A DNA stretch of 64,000 nucleotides from assembly GCA_903927965.1 (NCBI GenBank), contig CAIYPA010000200.1:45259-109258 (forward strand), read 5' to 3'. A program made the position numbers and the translations under genes. This document shows positions 38,958-50,601 of the stretch, piece after piece (positions within the stretch are counted from its first letter, which is position 1; every line of letters begins with the position of its first letter). Origin of the DNA: an uncultured Bacteroidia bacterium (GTDB lineage: Bacteria; Bacteroidota; Bacteroidia; Bacteroidales; Prolixibacteraceae). Below the pieces are notes generated by a model. The model worked only from the letters and a program-made list of their open reading frames with translations, searched no databases and was not told the DNA's origin.

Positions 38958-41949
38958 ATGAAATGGAAATCATTAATTAACAAGTAGTTGACATTTCTGC
39001 TTATTCTTATGGCTGGGCTCTTTTCCACAATAGGTTCTACAATTGCCTCACCTTTGACCAATGGTTTAGGGAGTTCAAGCCCTGTTAAAATTTCTGGAAA
39101 AGTCACAGACGAAAAGGGTGCTCCCATGCCTGGCGTATCGGTGGTTGTTAAAGGAACTACTACCGGGATACTTACCGATTTTGAAGGCAATTATACATTA
39201 ACCGTTACAGATTCAAAAAATTCACTTGTATTCTCATTTATGGGTTACGTGGCACAGGAAATCGTGGTCAGTACTCAGACAACGATCAATGTAAAGCTTT
39301 TGGAAAATGTTGTGAACATTGAGCAGGTGGTCGTGGTCGGTTATGGTAAGATCAACAAAAAAGACATTACCGGTGCAGTTTCATCAATTACAGCAAGTGA
39401 GATGAACAAAGGCGTTTATTCCTCTCCTGCCCAGATGTTGCAAGGCAAAGTCCCTGGTTTGAACATTACCAGAAGCGGTGACCCTACAGCCAGCCCTTCG
39501 ATCAAATTTAAGGGGACCTTCAACACTCTGCACCGGAGCCGCAATGGAACCGTTCTATGTCATCGATGGTGTTCCAGGAGCCTCAATCGATGCAGTTGCT
39601 CCCGACAACATCGTTAACATGGATGTTCTGCGGGACGCTTCCTCTACAGCCATTTATGGATCCCGTGCTGCCAATGGTGTCATTATGATCACGACACGCC
39701 GCGCAAAAACAGGCCAATCCTATGTCAATTACAGCAGTTATGTGGCTGTTGAAAAAATATCGAACAGTATCGATATGTTATCAGCCACAGAATTAAGAGC
39801 TTACCTGAAAGCTGTAAACAAAGTCCCCTTTGACGACAATGGTGGGGATACCAAATGGCAAAACGAAGTTACCAGAACAGGTATTTCACAAAACCACAAC
39901 CTGTCGTTTGGTGGGGGTTCCGACAAAACAACCTATGGGGTCAGCATCAATTACCTTGATGATCAGGGTATTATCAAAACCAGTTCACTTGATAGGTGGA
40001 CAGCACGTATGAATGTGGAGCAAAAGGCTTTCAATGATAAAGTGACTGTCGGATTGAACCTAACAAATTCAACAACCAATAAGCACATTGTCCGCCCTGA
40101 AGTTTTCGCCAACATGCTGAAATATTTGCCAACCGTGAGTATCTTAAAACCGGATGGGACTTACTTCGAAAATACGCAGAACAGCAATTATTACAATCCC
40201 GTAGGCTTGTTGAACAATGACTTGTACGATCGAAAAATCATCACCCAATTGGCAAACCTTACGTTGAAGGTCAACATACTTCCAACCTTGACCTATAATG
40301 CCAACGTATCGCTGCAAACATCTGAAATACAGGATAATCAGTATTCTAAACAAGCTTCTACCATGCACCTCGGTGCAAACGGATATGCCATCCGTTCTGA
40401 ATACACAAACAAAACGACCCTTGCTGAGAATTACTTTACCTTTGAAAAAGTGATCAACAAGCATAATCTTAAAGTACTTGTGGGTTATTCATGGCAGGAA
40501 GACAAATTGAACGATGGTTTCCAGGCTGCAAATAGCAACTTTGTAACCGATGACCTTTTGTACAATAACCTTTCGCTTGGAAGTGCACCCGAAAAAGTGA
40601 CCAACGCCGACCGTTTTGGGACTGCCACGATCCAGACATTGAGGATCATCTCCTTCTATAGCCGATTGAATTATCAGTTCGACAATAAATACTTGCTGCA
40701 GGCAACTGTACGCCGCGATGGTTCATCTGCATTCGGAACAAATCACCAGTGGGGTACTTTCCCATCGGCTTCAATCGGTTGGAAAATTATCAACGAACCT
40801 TTTATGGCCAATCTGAAAGTAGTCAGTGACCTGAAACTTCGTCTTGGTTATGGCATAAGTGGTAACTCACTTGGTTTTGATCCAATGATTTCTAAATTGA
40901 AATATGGAATAACAGGTGTTACCTATATCAACGGTGTCCAGCTTCAGGCGATCGGGGTGAACCAAAATGAAAATCCTGACCTGAAATGGGAATCGACAGC
41001 GATGTCAAATATTGGCCTTGACTTTGGATTACTGAAAGATCGGATTACTGGTACAATAGAGGTTTACAACAAACAAACCAGCGACCTGATTTGGTATTAT
41101 CCGGTCTCTACAACAAAATATCTTTATCCAAATCTTTGGGCCAATGTTGGTAAAGTCAGCAACAAATGTGTTGAATTTCAAATCAATGTGACTCCAGTGA
41201 GAACCAATAATTTCCAATAGACGACCTCTTTCAACGTCTCTAAGAATGTAAACAAGGTTGTCTCATTATCAAATGACCAGTTTCCAACTTTCACCCGTAT
41301 AGAAACTGCAGGAATTGGTGGTAAAGGACAATCGGGCAACCCTACCCAGGTCATTAAGGAAGGGCTTCCGATCGGTACATTTTTTGTCCGCCAGTATGCC
41401 GGCCGAAATGCTAACGGAGTCACTATGTTTTACAAAGCAAATGGGGATACCTCAAAAGTAGCCACTGTTGCAGATTTTAAAGAAAGCGGTAGTGCACAGC
41501 CAAAATTGATGTTCGGATGGAACAACACATTCACATACAAGAAGTTCGATTTCAGTTTCTTCATGCGGGGCGTGAGTGGTAATAAAATCCTCAATGGAAC
41601 ATTGGCAAGTTTGAATGATGTGAACAATGCATCCAACAACAACATCCCAAAATTCTCGCTTGGGGAACCTGCTACCGATGTCAACTCTTTCTACTATTCA
41701 ACAAGGTACCTTGAAAGTGTTTCGTATATCCGTCTCGACAATGCAACCCTTGGTTATACCCTAAAGATTGAAAATGCAAAGATTAAAAGCGCAAGGCTTT
41801 ATATTACGACGAACAATTTGTTTGTAATTACAAAATACAAGGGGATTGATCCTGAGATAAATCTTGGCGGAATTGAACCTGGTATCGACAATAACAATTT
41901 CTATCCAAAAACACGTTCGTTTATGGTAGGCGTAAATATTAATTTGTAA
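38958..41949 (+). pseudogene. SusC-like TonB-dependent outer membrane receptor, disrupted
   Basis: Homologous frames 38988-39617, 39478-41220, 41425-41949; in-frame TAG at 38985-38987, 1-nt frameshift near 39519-39520, in-frame TAG at 41218-41220. Confidence 0.9.
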
Positions 41950-41994
41950 TTATTGATAAGGTCTAATCGTTATATTTCAAATAAAATTATCAAA

Positions 41995-43592
41995 ATGATA
42001 ACAAATATTTCTATCATAAAAAAAACGGCTTGTGCAGTGATAACTTCAGTTTTGCTGTTTACGGGTTGTACAAAGCTCGATATTAAAGCTGAATCGGAAT
42101 TGACACCCGACAACTTCCCTACCAAACCGGAACATTTTGAGGCCGCGAAAGGGATTATCTACACCATTTTACCTGCAAATTATGCCATCGATTACTGGCG
42201 CTTGGAATCCCTATCTACGGATGAAGCCCTGATTCCTGCAAGGGCAGGTAACTGGGATGATGGAGGGCAGTACCGTGAACTGCACAAACACACCTGGACA
42301 CCCGACAATGCCATTGTAAAAACAGTTTGGTCGTACGCTTTTAGCGGCGTCATTGCATGCAACCGGGTCCTGGCAATGTTCGATGCTGTTCCGGAAGATG
42401 ATCTCAAAAAGAAACAATTTGCCGAAATCAGGATGATGAGGGCTTTCTTCTAATTCATTCTGCTCGACAATTATGGGAACGTGCCGATCCTGAAAAAATT
42501 TGGGGACGATACCCCAACATCTTCACGTGCCGATGTTTTTGCGTTTATCGAAAGCGAAGTTAAAGAAATCGCTCCGTATCTTCCACGTGACAAGAGCACA
42601 ACCACTTATGGTCGTCCCACTGCGTGGATGGCTCACGCGCTGCTTGCTAAAATGTACCTGAACGCTCAGGTCTATGCTGGCAAGACAATGCTTAGTGCGT
42701 CACACAATGCGACTCTGTTATCAAATCGGGCTTGTTTGCACTTGATACCGATTACAAAAGCATGTTCCTGCCTACCAATGGTCCCGCTGTTAAAGAGTTT
42801 ATTTTCGCAGTGGTTTATGATGCGTTTAAAATTACAGGCAACTCTTTTACACGTTATGACCTTACTCCCGAGTTGAGGGACAAATATGGTTTGGGGACAA
42901 AATCACCAAGTAATTGCATGAAAACTCTCCCTGAATTTTACGACAAATTCAACCTTACCGGGGATGTTCGTAATACAACATGGTTGATTGGCAAACAATT
43001 TAACACCAATGGTACGCCCATTACTGTTAAAACAACCTATAAAGGATTGAATGAAACCTATGTAGGCAACTATTCCACTCGTGATACAATCTGGCAGTTA
43101 GAACTTACAAAAGAGGTCTGGCTTAGAGGCGATCCAACCAAGATGGATACCGGTAATGACTTTTTATCACAATACATGGGTTCCCGTTCAATCAAGTTCT
43201 ATCCCGATCCAAACTGGGATCCGAATACCCGTAGCGATAACAACGACTTTCCCGTTTACCGTTATGGTGATATCCTGATGATGAAAGCTGAAGCGATCCT
43301 GTGCGGGGCATCTGCCACAAATGGCGACACTCCTGTTTCGTTGGTTAATCAGATACGTAGTCGTGCTAAAGCTCCTACTGTGGCCAGTATTACACTTGAC
43401 GAAATGTTGGATGAACGTTCACGTGAATTTGCATGGGAAGCATGGCATAGAAATGACTTGATCCGTTTTGGGAAATACAGTGCCCTATGGTTGTTCAAGG
43501 ATGCAGTAAGTGCAAAAACCCGGGAACTGTTTCCGATACCTGCCGATCAGATTAAATTGAATACAAATCTGGTCCAGAATCCAGGTTATTAA
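41995..43592 (+). pseudogene. SusD/RagB-like lipoprotein, disrupted
   Basis: In-frame TAA at 42451-42453 (RAFF*FILLDNYGNVPIL) and frameshift between about 42690 and 42735. Confidence 0.88.
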
Positions 43593-43606
43593 TAGTATTC
43601 TGATAT

Positions 43607-43653
43607 AAAAATGGTAATAGTCCTCAAATTGAATGGACTATGACCATTTTTTT
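43607..43653 (+). terminator. terminator hairpin after disrupted susCD pair
   Basis: aaatggtaatagtcc ... ggactatgaccatttttttc: 15-bp stem with one mismatch then T tract. Confidence 0.8.
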
Positions 43654-43773
43654 CATTGTATTAAAGTAAAATTTAAACAAAATAGCATTTGTTAACGTTT
43701 ATTGACTTTTACCAACGATCTTTTTATCAAACAATTTATCCTTAATCAATTTTTAATCACAATTTTATTTATT

Positions 43774-46700
43774 ATGAAATGGAAATCAATTTTTAAAAAA
43801 CAATTGGCCCTTTTGCTCATCATTGGGGCTGTTATCTTTTCCCCTGGGGTATTTGCAAAAGGAGTTCTCTACCTGAATTTATCTGAAGGTATGGCCAATA
43901 ACCCGATTAAAATATCAGGGAAAGTAACCGATGTAAGTGGTGTAGGAATCCCTGGCGTGCAGGTAGTTGTTAAAGGGACCTCAATGGGGAATATCACTGG
44001 TGCAGACGGGAAGTATTCAGTAGATGTGCCTGATAACAAGGCTATTCTGATCTTCTCATTTGTAGGATACTCAACTGTCCAGCGGACAGCATCTCAAAAT
44101 GTAATTAATGTTGCTCTATCTGAGGATGTACAGAAGATCGATGACGTAGTTGTAATTGGCTATGGTACCCAAAAGAAAGCCGACCTTACCGGTTCGGTTG
44201 CCAGCGTTGCACCTGAAAAATTGACTCAGGGAGTCAATCAATCTTTAAGCCATACCCTTCAGGGACAGGCTGCCGGTGTGACGGTAATTCAGAATTCAGG
44301 TGAACCGGGAGGTAGCGTCGAAATCAGGATCAGGGGTGCAGGTTCAATCAACGACAACAGTCCGTTGTATGTTGTGGACGGGATTGTCGGTGGGATCGGT
44401 AATCTGAACCCTTCTGATGTTGAAAGCATGACTGTCCTGAAAGATGCCGCATCAGCTGCGATTTATGGATCCAGGGGTGCAAATGGAGTAGTAATTGTTA
44501 CTACGAAAAAAGGGAAAAAGAACCAAAAAACATCTGTTTCTTTCAATACAAGCCAGGGTGTTCAGCAAGTTTGGAAAATGCCAACATCCCTGGATGCTAC
44601 ACAAAGAAATATGATTCATAAAGAGGCTCTTACGAACGATGGGACTCCTGCAACCGAGTCAATATGGGCTTATTACAATGATCCGAATAATGCAGTTACC
44701 AGAACAGATTGGTTTAAGGAAGTATTAAAACCTGCCTATATTTCAAATCAGGATTTTAGCATTCAGGGTGGGGGTGAGAAATCAAACTATCTTTTAAGTC
44801 TGGGATACATGGATAACAATGGGATTGTATTAAAAACCAATTACAAAAGGTATAACATAAGGTTTAACAGTCAGCACGAATTGATTACGAATCTGACATT
44901 CGGTGAAAATTTCTCTGTTGTGATGACCGATCAGAAAGGCGCGGATACACGTGGCGGCTATGACGGAGTATTAAGTTCTGCTCTATTCAGTATGCGGAAT
45001 ACCCCAGTATGGGCAGATGAAGCCAATCAGATTTATGGCACTCCGACCGGAGATTTTCCCAATCCTGTGGCTTCCCTCAACGTAAAAGACAACAGGAACA
45101 AAGGAACCACAATTGGCGGGGATGCTTATTTGGAATACAAAATATTTAAGGTTTTAACTTTGAAATCGGATATCGGATATACTGCAGGTTATGGACACAG
45201 TAAAAATTACCAGTCAATTGCCATCGGCGGTGGTCGCGGATTGATGAACCACAATAGCCTGAACGAAGGGTATAGCAACTTCTATCAATGGGAATGGAAC
45301 AATACCCTGACATTTGATCAACGCTTCGATCAACATCATGTTGCAGCCCTGGCAGGTATGTCTATGGAGGCAGATCATAGCGATTGGATCAATTCAGGAA
45401 CTGTTCAGGATTTTAGTGATGAAAGTTCCTCTTTACGCTACCTCGACAATGCCACCAGTTTTCCCAACCATGTTGGTGGAAGTGCGGGTGACAACGCATT
45501 AAAAAGTTATTTTGGCCGGATCAGTTACGAATACGCTGAAAAATACCTGTTGGCAGGCAACATTCGTGCAGATGGTTCATCGAAATTTGCCGAAAGCAGA
45601 CGTTGGGGCGTATTTCCTTCTATATCAGGTGGCTGGAGAATTTCAAAAGAGAATTTTTTTAGTGGTTTAAAAGATAAGGTCTCTGACCTGAAATTACGTG
45701 CCAGTTGGGGGCAATTGGGGAATGATAAAATTCCAGGATACCAATATTATAGTACGATTGGAACTACGGGTTCCCCAACCCTTGGTGGGCAGGCAGTTTC
45801 TGCAGTAGCCCAGAATAGTTATTCCAATCCGAACATTCAATGGGAAGTTACGACACAAACTGATTTTGGTATTGACGCAAGTTTCCTCAATGATCGCCTA
45901 TCTTTGTCAGCTGACTACTACGACAAGGAAACGACCAATATTCTGGTACAGGTGCCCCTTGTTTCATCTCTTGGAGTTGGCAATGCACCTTATCGCAATG
46001 CGGGTCAGGTATCAAACAAAGGTTTTGACATGGGGATTACTTACAGAAACCATGATAAAGCTTTCAAATATTCTGTGACTGCAAACATCGCACATGTGAC
46101 CAATAAACTGGTTTCATTTGGTATTGCAGGCGACAAGGAAATTTTTGCAGCCAACTACAAAAATGTCAACGTTGGCAGGATTGCTGAAGGGGAACCGCTT
46201 GGTCACTTCTATGTCCTCAATGCCCTTGGAATCTTTCAAACACAAAATGAAATCAACAGTTACCTAAACAAATCAGGGAATAAAATTCAACCCTTTGCTG
46301 TTCCCGGAGATGTAAAATTTGAGGACCGGAATGGGGATGGAATTATCAGTGCTAACGACAGATTTAACGGAGGAAGCAGCTTTCCTGCCTTTACTGGATC
46401 CCTGTCTTTTAATGGCGAATATAAAGGCTTTGATATCAGTATGATGTGGATAGGGAGCCAGGGAAACAAGATTTTTAACGGTCTAAAATTAGGTGGCGAA
46501 TTCATGCAGGGGACCGGCTACAACAACAGTCCGACAATTTTAGACCGTTGGACTCCCCAAAATACAAATACCTCTGTACCAAGGGTTACTGTTCTTGACT
46601 TAAACAGCAACAAAAATTATAGTACCCTTTATCTTGAAGATGGAAGTTTTGCCAGGATGAAATACCTGACATTCGGATATACTTTTGATAAAAAGCTAAT

Positions 46701-46887
46701 TGGTGAGAAGATTCAGAAACTTCGTGTTTATCTTACCTTTCAGAACTTGATTACCCTAACCAAATACTCTGGTTTTGATCCTGAGGTTGGTGCAAGTGGC
46801 GATTTTAACCATAATATCTTCGGTGTTGACACTGGTAGCTATCCGCAAACAAAAGCCTATTTACTGGGCATTAACTTTAACTTTTAA
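43774..46887 (+). CDS. SusC/RagA family TonB-linked outer membrane protein (intact)
   Basis: ISGKVTDVSGVGIPGVQVVVKGTSMG CarboxypepD_reg-like domain; VVVIGYGTQKKADLTGSVASV; IYGSRGANGVVIVTTKKGK. Confidence 0.95.
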   Translation: MKWKSIFKKQLALLLIIGAVIFSPGVFAKGVLYLNLSEGMANNPIKISGKVTDVSGVGIPGVQVVVKGTSMGNITGADGKYSVDVPDNKAILIFSFVGYSTVQRTASQNVINVALSEDVQKIDDVVVIGYGTQKKADLTGSVASVAPEKLTQGVNQSLSHTLQGQAAGVTVIQNSGEPGGSVEIRIRGAGSINDNSPLYVVDGIVGGIGNLNPSDVESMTVLKDAASAAIYGSRGANGVVIVTTKKGKKNQKTSVSFNTSQGVQQVWKMPTSLDATQRNMIHKEALTNDGTPATESIWAYYNDPNNAVTRTDWFKEVLKPAYISNQDFSIQGGGEKSNYLLSLGYMDNNGIVLKTNYKRYNIRFNSQHELITNLTFGENFSVVMTDQKGADTRGGYDGVLSSALFSMRNTPVWADEANQIYGTPTGDFPNPVASLNVKDNRNKGTTIGGDAYLEYKIFKVLTLKSDIGYTAGYGHSKNYQSIAIGGGRGLMNHNSLNEGYSNFYQWEWNNTLTFDQRFDQHHVAALAGMSMEADHSDWINSGTVQDFSDESSSLRYLDNATSFPNHVGGSAGDNALKSYFGRISYEYAEKYLLAGNIRADGSSKFAESRRWGVFPSISGGWRISKENFFSGLKDKVSDLKLRASWGQLGNDKIPGYQYYSTIGTTGSPTLGGQAVSAVAQNSYSNPNIQWEVTTQTDFGIDASFLNDRLSLSADYYDKETTNILVQVPLVSSLGVGNAPYRNAGQVSNKGFDMGITYRNHDKAFKYSVTANIAHVTNKLVSFGIAGDKEIFAANYKNVNVGRIAEGEPLGHFYVLNALGIFQTQNEINSYLNKSGNKIQPFAVPGDVKFEDRNGDGIISANDRFNGGSSFPAFTGSLSFNGEYKGFDISMMWIGSQGNKIFNGLKLGGEFMQGTGYNNSPTILDRWTPQNTNTSVPRVTVLDLNSNKNYSTLYLEDGSFARMKYLTFGYTFDKKLIGEKIQKLRVYLTFQNLITLTKYSGFDPEVGASGDFNHNIFGVDTGSYPQTKAYLLGINFNF

Positions 46888-46898
46888 CTGATTAAAAT

Positions 46899-48401
46899 AT
46901 GCATACCATGAAAAAGTATTTTCCGATATTAATGATATTGCTTATGGCCTCATGTGGGAAGGATTTTTTGAACAAGCAACCGCATGTCTTTACAGATGCA
47001 GTTTTCTGGCAAACTGCAGCACAGGCCGAAACGGCTTTAGCCGGTGTCTATACCCCACTTCAGGGTGAAGAAGCTCTTGGAGGTGAAGATTGGTGCGGTT
47101 TTGAGTGCTTCAGCGACAATGCCTATTTGAACGATAATGGTTACAGTGATTATATCGCAATGACAGAATTCAGGGCAACATCAAATAACATGACAGGCGA
47201 TCTCTGTGGTCTTGCCTATATTGAATACTTTCAAACCATTAAAAGGGCATCAGATGTATTAACAAATGTACCTAATATACAGATGGATGCGTCCCAGAAA
47301 AACAGGATACTAGGCGAAGCCAATTTTCTACTGGCATTTGCATACTATCAACTTGCAATCCGTTATGGTGGTCTTCCTATCTATGATTCCAAAGATCCTG
47401 CAGCAGCCCTTGTCAGGAAAACAGAAGCTGAAACATGGGCAGTAATCGAGAATAGCCTGAAATCTGCCACGACCCAACTCGCATGGGAGCATGAAAGTGG
47501 TCGGCCAGGGCTTGGGGCAGCCTGGGGCATGTTGGCAAAAGTATATGCCCATGAAACAAAATGGACAGAAGCAAAAACTGCCGCAGAAACGGTAATTAAT
47601 TCAGGAAAACATAGTTTAATTGCAAATTATGCTGACGTATTTACCATTGCTCACGAAAATGACAGTGAGATCCTTTTTGGGTTGGGGGCACGTTTAGGCG
47701 AATATCCCATAACCCCTGTCCTTTTGCTTCCAAACAACGTATGGAATGGTTTACACCCTGAACCAATGGGTGAAGGATGGAGGCTAGTGAGCCCTACATT
47801 AAGCTTTTACGATGCCTATCAGGTGGGTGATCTCAGGAAAGCAGCAACAGTTGCAAAACGAGGGGTTGATAAGATCACCTATAATGGTTTTACCGATTTT
47901 CTGCAAGCTCCAAACAATCAGTCCCCAGTGGTATGTATCAAATACAATTCCCCTTATAAAGACTCTTATGTGGGTTGGGCCGCTGGATTGAATGTTCCAG
48001 CTTTGAGATATGCAGATATCTTATTAATTGATACTGAGGCTATTATGATGTATAATGGCGGTGGGCCAACCAATCGGACAACTGCAATTTCAGCTGCATC
48101 TATACCTTTCAACAAGGTTCGCAACCGTGCAGGATTACCATCCATTGCAGCACCCACCTTTAACGATCTGATGTATGAACGCCGGATGGAATTGGCCTTT
48201 GAAGGCGGTGACCGGCACGTGGATCTTGTCCGTTGGGCTTTGGCTGAATTAATTTACAACACTGCTCCAGCAGAAGGAAGCTATAAGCCGAAACGTACTT
48301 ATGTTCAAGCCACCCATCGTTTGATGCCTATTCTTCAAACAGAAATAGATAACAGCAACGGTTCTATCACGCAGAATCCTGGATATGCGGGGGCTAAATA
48401 A
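46899..48401 (+). CDS. SusD/RagB family nutrient-binding lipoprotein (intact)
   Basis: MKKYFPILMILLMASCGKDFLNKQP lipobox; ALAGVYTPLQ; YERRMELAFEGGDRHVDLVRW. Confidence 0.94.
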   Translation: MHTMKKYFPILMILLMASCGKDFLNKQPHVFTDAVFWQTAAQAETALAGVYTPLQGEEALGGEDWCGFECFSDNAYLNDNGYSDYIAMTEFRATSNNMTGDLCGLAYIEYFQTIKRASDVLTNVPNIQMDASQKNRILGEANFLLAFAYYQLAIRYGGLPIYDSKDPAAALVRKTEAETWAVIENSLKSATTQLAWEHESGRPGLGAAWGMLAKVYAHETKWTEAKTAAETVINSGKHSLIANYADVFTIAHENDSEILFGLGARLGEYPITPVLLLPNNVWNGLHPEPMGEGWRLVSPTLSFYDAYQVGDLRKAATVAKRGVDKITYNGFTDFLQAPNNQSPVVCIKYNSPYKDSYVGWAAGLNVPALRYADILLIDTEAIMMYNGGGPTNRTTAISAASIPFNKVRNRAGLPSIAAPTFNDLMYERRMELAFEGGDRHVDLVRWALAELIYNTAPAEGSYKPKRTYVQATHRLMPILQTEIDNSNGSITQNPGYAGAK

Positions 48402-48928
48402 CCCTTTTAAGTGAAATACTTTCAGCTCCTCCTTCGTGGTTAAGCGATGGGGGGAGCTTATCACTTGAGCACGAATTCCTGATTGTTAAGAATTTTCCGA
48501 TCAGATCTATTTTTAATTCTATGTCTGCTTTGGGAAATAAGGATTTAGCCGAAAATTGAAATTCAAGTAAACTATAGGTTTTATATTTCTACTTTGATAC
48601 CACAATCATTAATTTTTAAAGTTGACTTTTTAATTACCTCAATCCCTATTCACATAAAACTTTATAATTTAATCAACAATATAATCAATATTTTAAGATA
48701 TTTCCCCAATGAAGAAACAGAAATAGTAAATTTTGAGTATTTGAAAAAACCAATAACAAATAGTTACTTAACAATGTAAGAATGAAAGAACAATAATGAG
48801 TCAAAATTTCTTAAAAAATGCACCTGTGAAACACAAAAGGTATAGGCAGTTTTCTCATTTTTTGACAGTCAAAAATAAAATAAACTCTGAAAATTGTTAA
48901 ACCTGCATAATTGATTGTTCGGATTTTA

Positions 48929-48959
48929 TTTGTCGAATTCGATAAAATAAGTAATTTTG
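48929..48959 (+). promoter_or_regulatory. consensus promoter of the polysaccharide cluster with embedded palindrome
   Basis: TTTG (48929-48932) N19 TAATTTTG (48952-48959); TCGAATTCGA perfect palindrome at 48933-48942. Confidence 0.75.
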
Positions 48960-49186
48960 CCATTCAGTGCTTTAATAAAAGCATATATGTTTAGCTCAAT
49001 GGAAATTTAATAAAAGTATTTCCGTAGGTTACTTTATGTGACTGAGAGGGCGAAGCTGTAAAAAACAGTAATAATCTAAAAACAATTATGTCAATAAAAA
49101 CAACATTAAATTCTCACATAATGTCTTATGATACAATAACCTTGTTGGTCTGAAAGTTTACGAATTTACCTAAATATAAAACACCT

Positions 49187-50395
49187 ATGACAAATTGCTT
49201 AATCATTACATTAGGTCTCCTTTTGGCCCTTGGAATTTCAATCTACTTAGTTCCTGTCGTTATCCGATTAGTAAAAGCATTAAGATTATTTGACCATCCC
49301 AATGAACGATCATCCGCACTGAGACCCATTCCAACTTTAGGTGGAATCGCTATTTTTCTGAGTTTCGTTTTTGCTGTCACAATTAGCACGTATGGGAATG
49401 AATTACCTGGTCTAATTTACATATTCGCAGCACTATTACTAATGTTCGTAGTCGGATTAAAAGACGATATCGTTGATTTGCCCCCATGGAAAAAACTTGT
49501 GGCAGAAATGATAGCAGCAGGCTGTATAATAATATTTGCGAAAATAAGATTTACAAGTTTACATGGTTTTTTCGGAATTGAAGAAATTAGTTTATTACCA
49601 AGCATAATAATAACAACATTTTTTATTATTGTTATCATTAATGCTTTCAATTTAATGGATGGCATAGATGGGTTAGCTGCTGGATTAAGTATTTTATATG
49701 CTTCCATATTCGGTTTTTGGTTTTTAGTAAATGATCATTTAGATTACGCTATTTTATCATTTACGCTTGTGGGTTCTATTGCCGGTTTCTTCTACTTTAA
49801 TGTTTTTGGAGGGGAAAATAAAATTTTTATGGGGGATACAGGATCATTAGTTTTAGGTACAATTTTATCGGTCATTGTGATACAATTCAATGAATTCAAT
49901 ATCAACCCGATAAGTCATTTCCCGGTCAAATCTGCACCTGCAGTGGCCTTTGGGATTCTTAATTATCCTTTAATTGATACTTTAAGAGTTTTTATCATTC
50001 GTGTTCTACACAAAAAATCACCGTTTACACCTGACAAAAATCACTTACATCACAGACTTCTTGTTTTAGGTTTTTCACACAGAAAAGCGTCGTTTACAAT
50101 AATTCTGACAAATATGTTATTCATTATTCCGGTATTTGCGCTTCATGACATTGGAATAATTTGGTTAATGGCATTTATTATACTAGTAAGCGGTATTTTA
50201 TTCACACTTCCAGCATACTTTATTAAAAAGAAGAACCTGATCGTTTATAACGATCCACATCAACAGCTTCTTACAATAAGTCTAAAAAGAAAAACAATGA
50301 AATACAACGACTCGGAAAATATTTTTGAACGGGAGAAATTCACCTCAAAAATTTTAAAAATCCAGATGCTCCTTCAGAAACTTAATATTTGGTAG
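49187..50395 (+). CDS. MraY/WecA-family undecaprenyl-phosphate glycosyl-1-phosphate transferase
   Basis: LFDHPNERSSALRPIPTLGGIAIF, VGLKDDIVDL, NAFNLMDGIDGLAAG, IFMGDTGSLVLG, NHLHHRLL. Confidence 0.94.
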   Translation: MTNCLIITLGLLLALGISIYLVPVVIRLVKALRLFDHPNERSSALRPIPTLGGIAIFLSFVFAVTISTYGNELPGLIYIFAALLLMFVVGLKDDIVDLPPWKKLVAEMIAAGCIIIFAKIRFTSLHGFFGIEEISLLPSIIITTFFIIVIINAFNLMDGIDGLAAGLSILYASIFGFWFLVNDHLDYAILSFTLVGSIAGFFYFNVFGGENKIFMGDTGSLVLGTILSVIVIQFNEFNINPISHFPVKSAPAVAFGILNYPLIDTLRVFIIRVLHKKSPFTPDKNHLHHRLLVLGFSHRKASFTIILTNMLFIIPVFALHDIGIIWLMAFIILVSGILFTLPAYFIKKKNLIVYNDPHQQLLTISLKRKTMKYNDSENIFEREKFTSKILKIQMLLQKLNIW

Positions 50396-50450
50396 TCATA
50401 ACGAATCAAGAACATTACTTTTACATATAATAAAATAAATCATTGATTTA

Positions 50451-50493
50451 ATGGCAAACCGGTGTAAGGCAAATACTTATACCGGTTTGCCAT
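50451..50493. other. strong hairpin between wecA-like and wzx-like genes
   Basis: ATGGCAAACCGGTGTAAG-gcaaata-CTTATACCGGTTTGCCAT, 18-bp stem with one G-U/mismatch. Confidence 0.85.
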
Positions 50494-50601
50494 TAATATC
50501 GACATACAATCCAAAAAATTAACATAAAGATTTTAAGTTCGCATGAATTCAATTTCGGTTAATAGTTTACATGTCCCCTTTAAAGACATAAATTAATAGC
50601 G

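Noticed and set aside
38985-42453. Stop-codon recoding (TAG as Trp) to explain in-frame stops in the first SusC/SusD pair
   Set aside because: Frameshifts and a TAA are also present, and TAG/TAA/TGA terminate other genes in the window normally; pseudogenisation or sequence error is simpler.
48410-48470. Hairpin after the intact SusD gene (AAGTGA...AGCTCCTCC...GGGGGGAGCT...TCACTT)
   Set aside because: Stem is interrupted and lacks a T tract; terminator possible but not strong enough to list.
48594-48779. 61-aa ORF in the capsule leader region
   Set aside because: AT-rich, low-complexity frame upstream of the mapped promoter-like element, no motif; likely chance.
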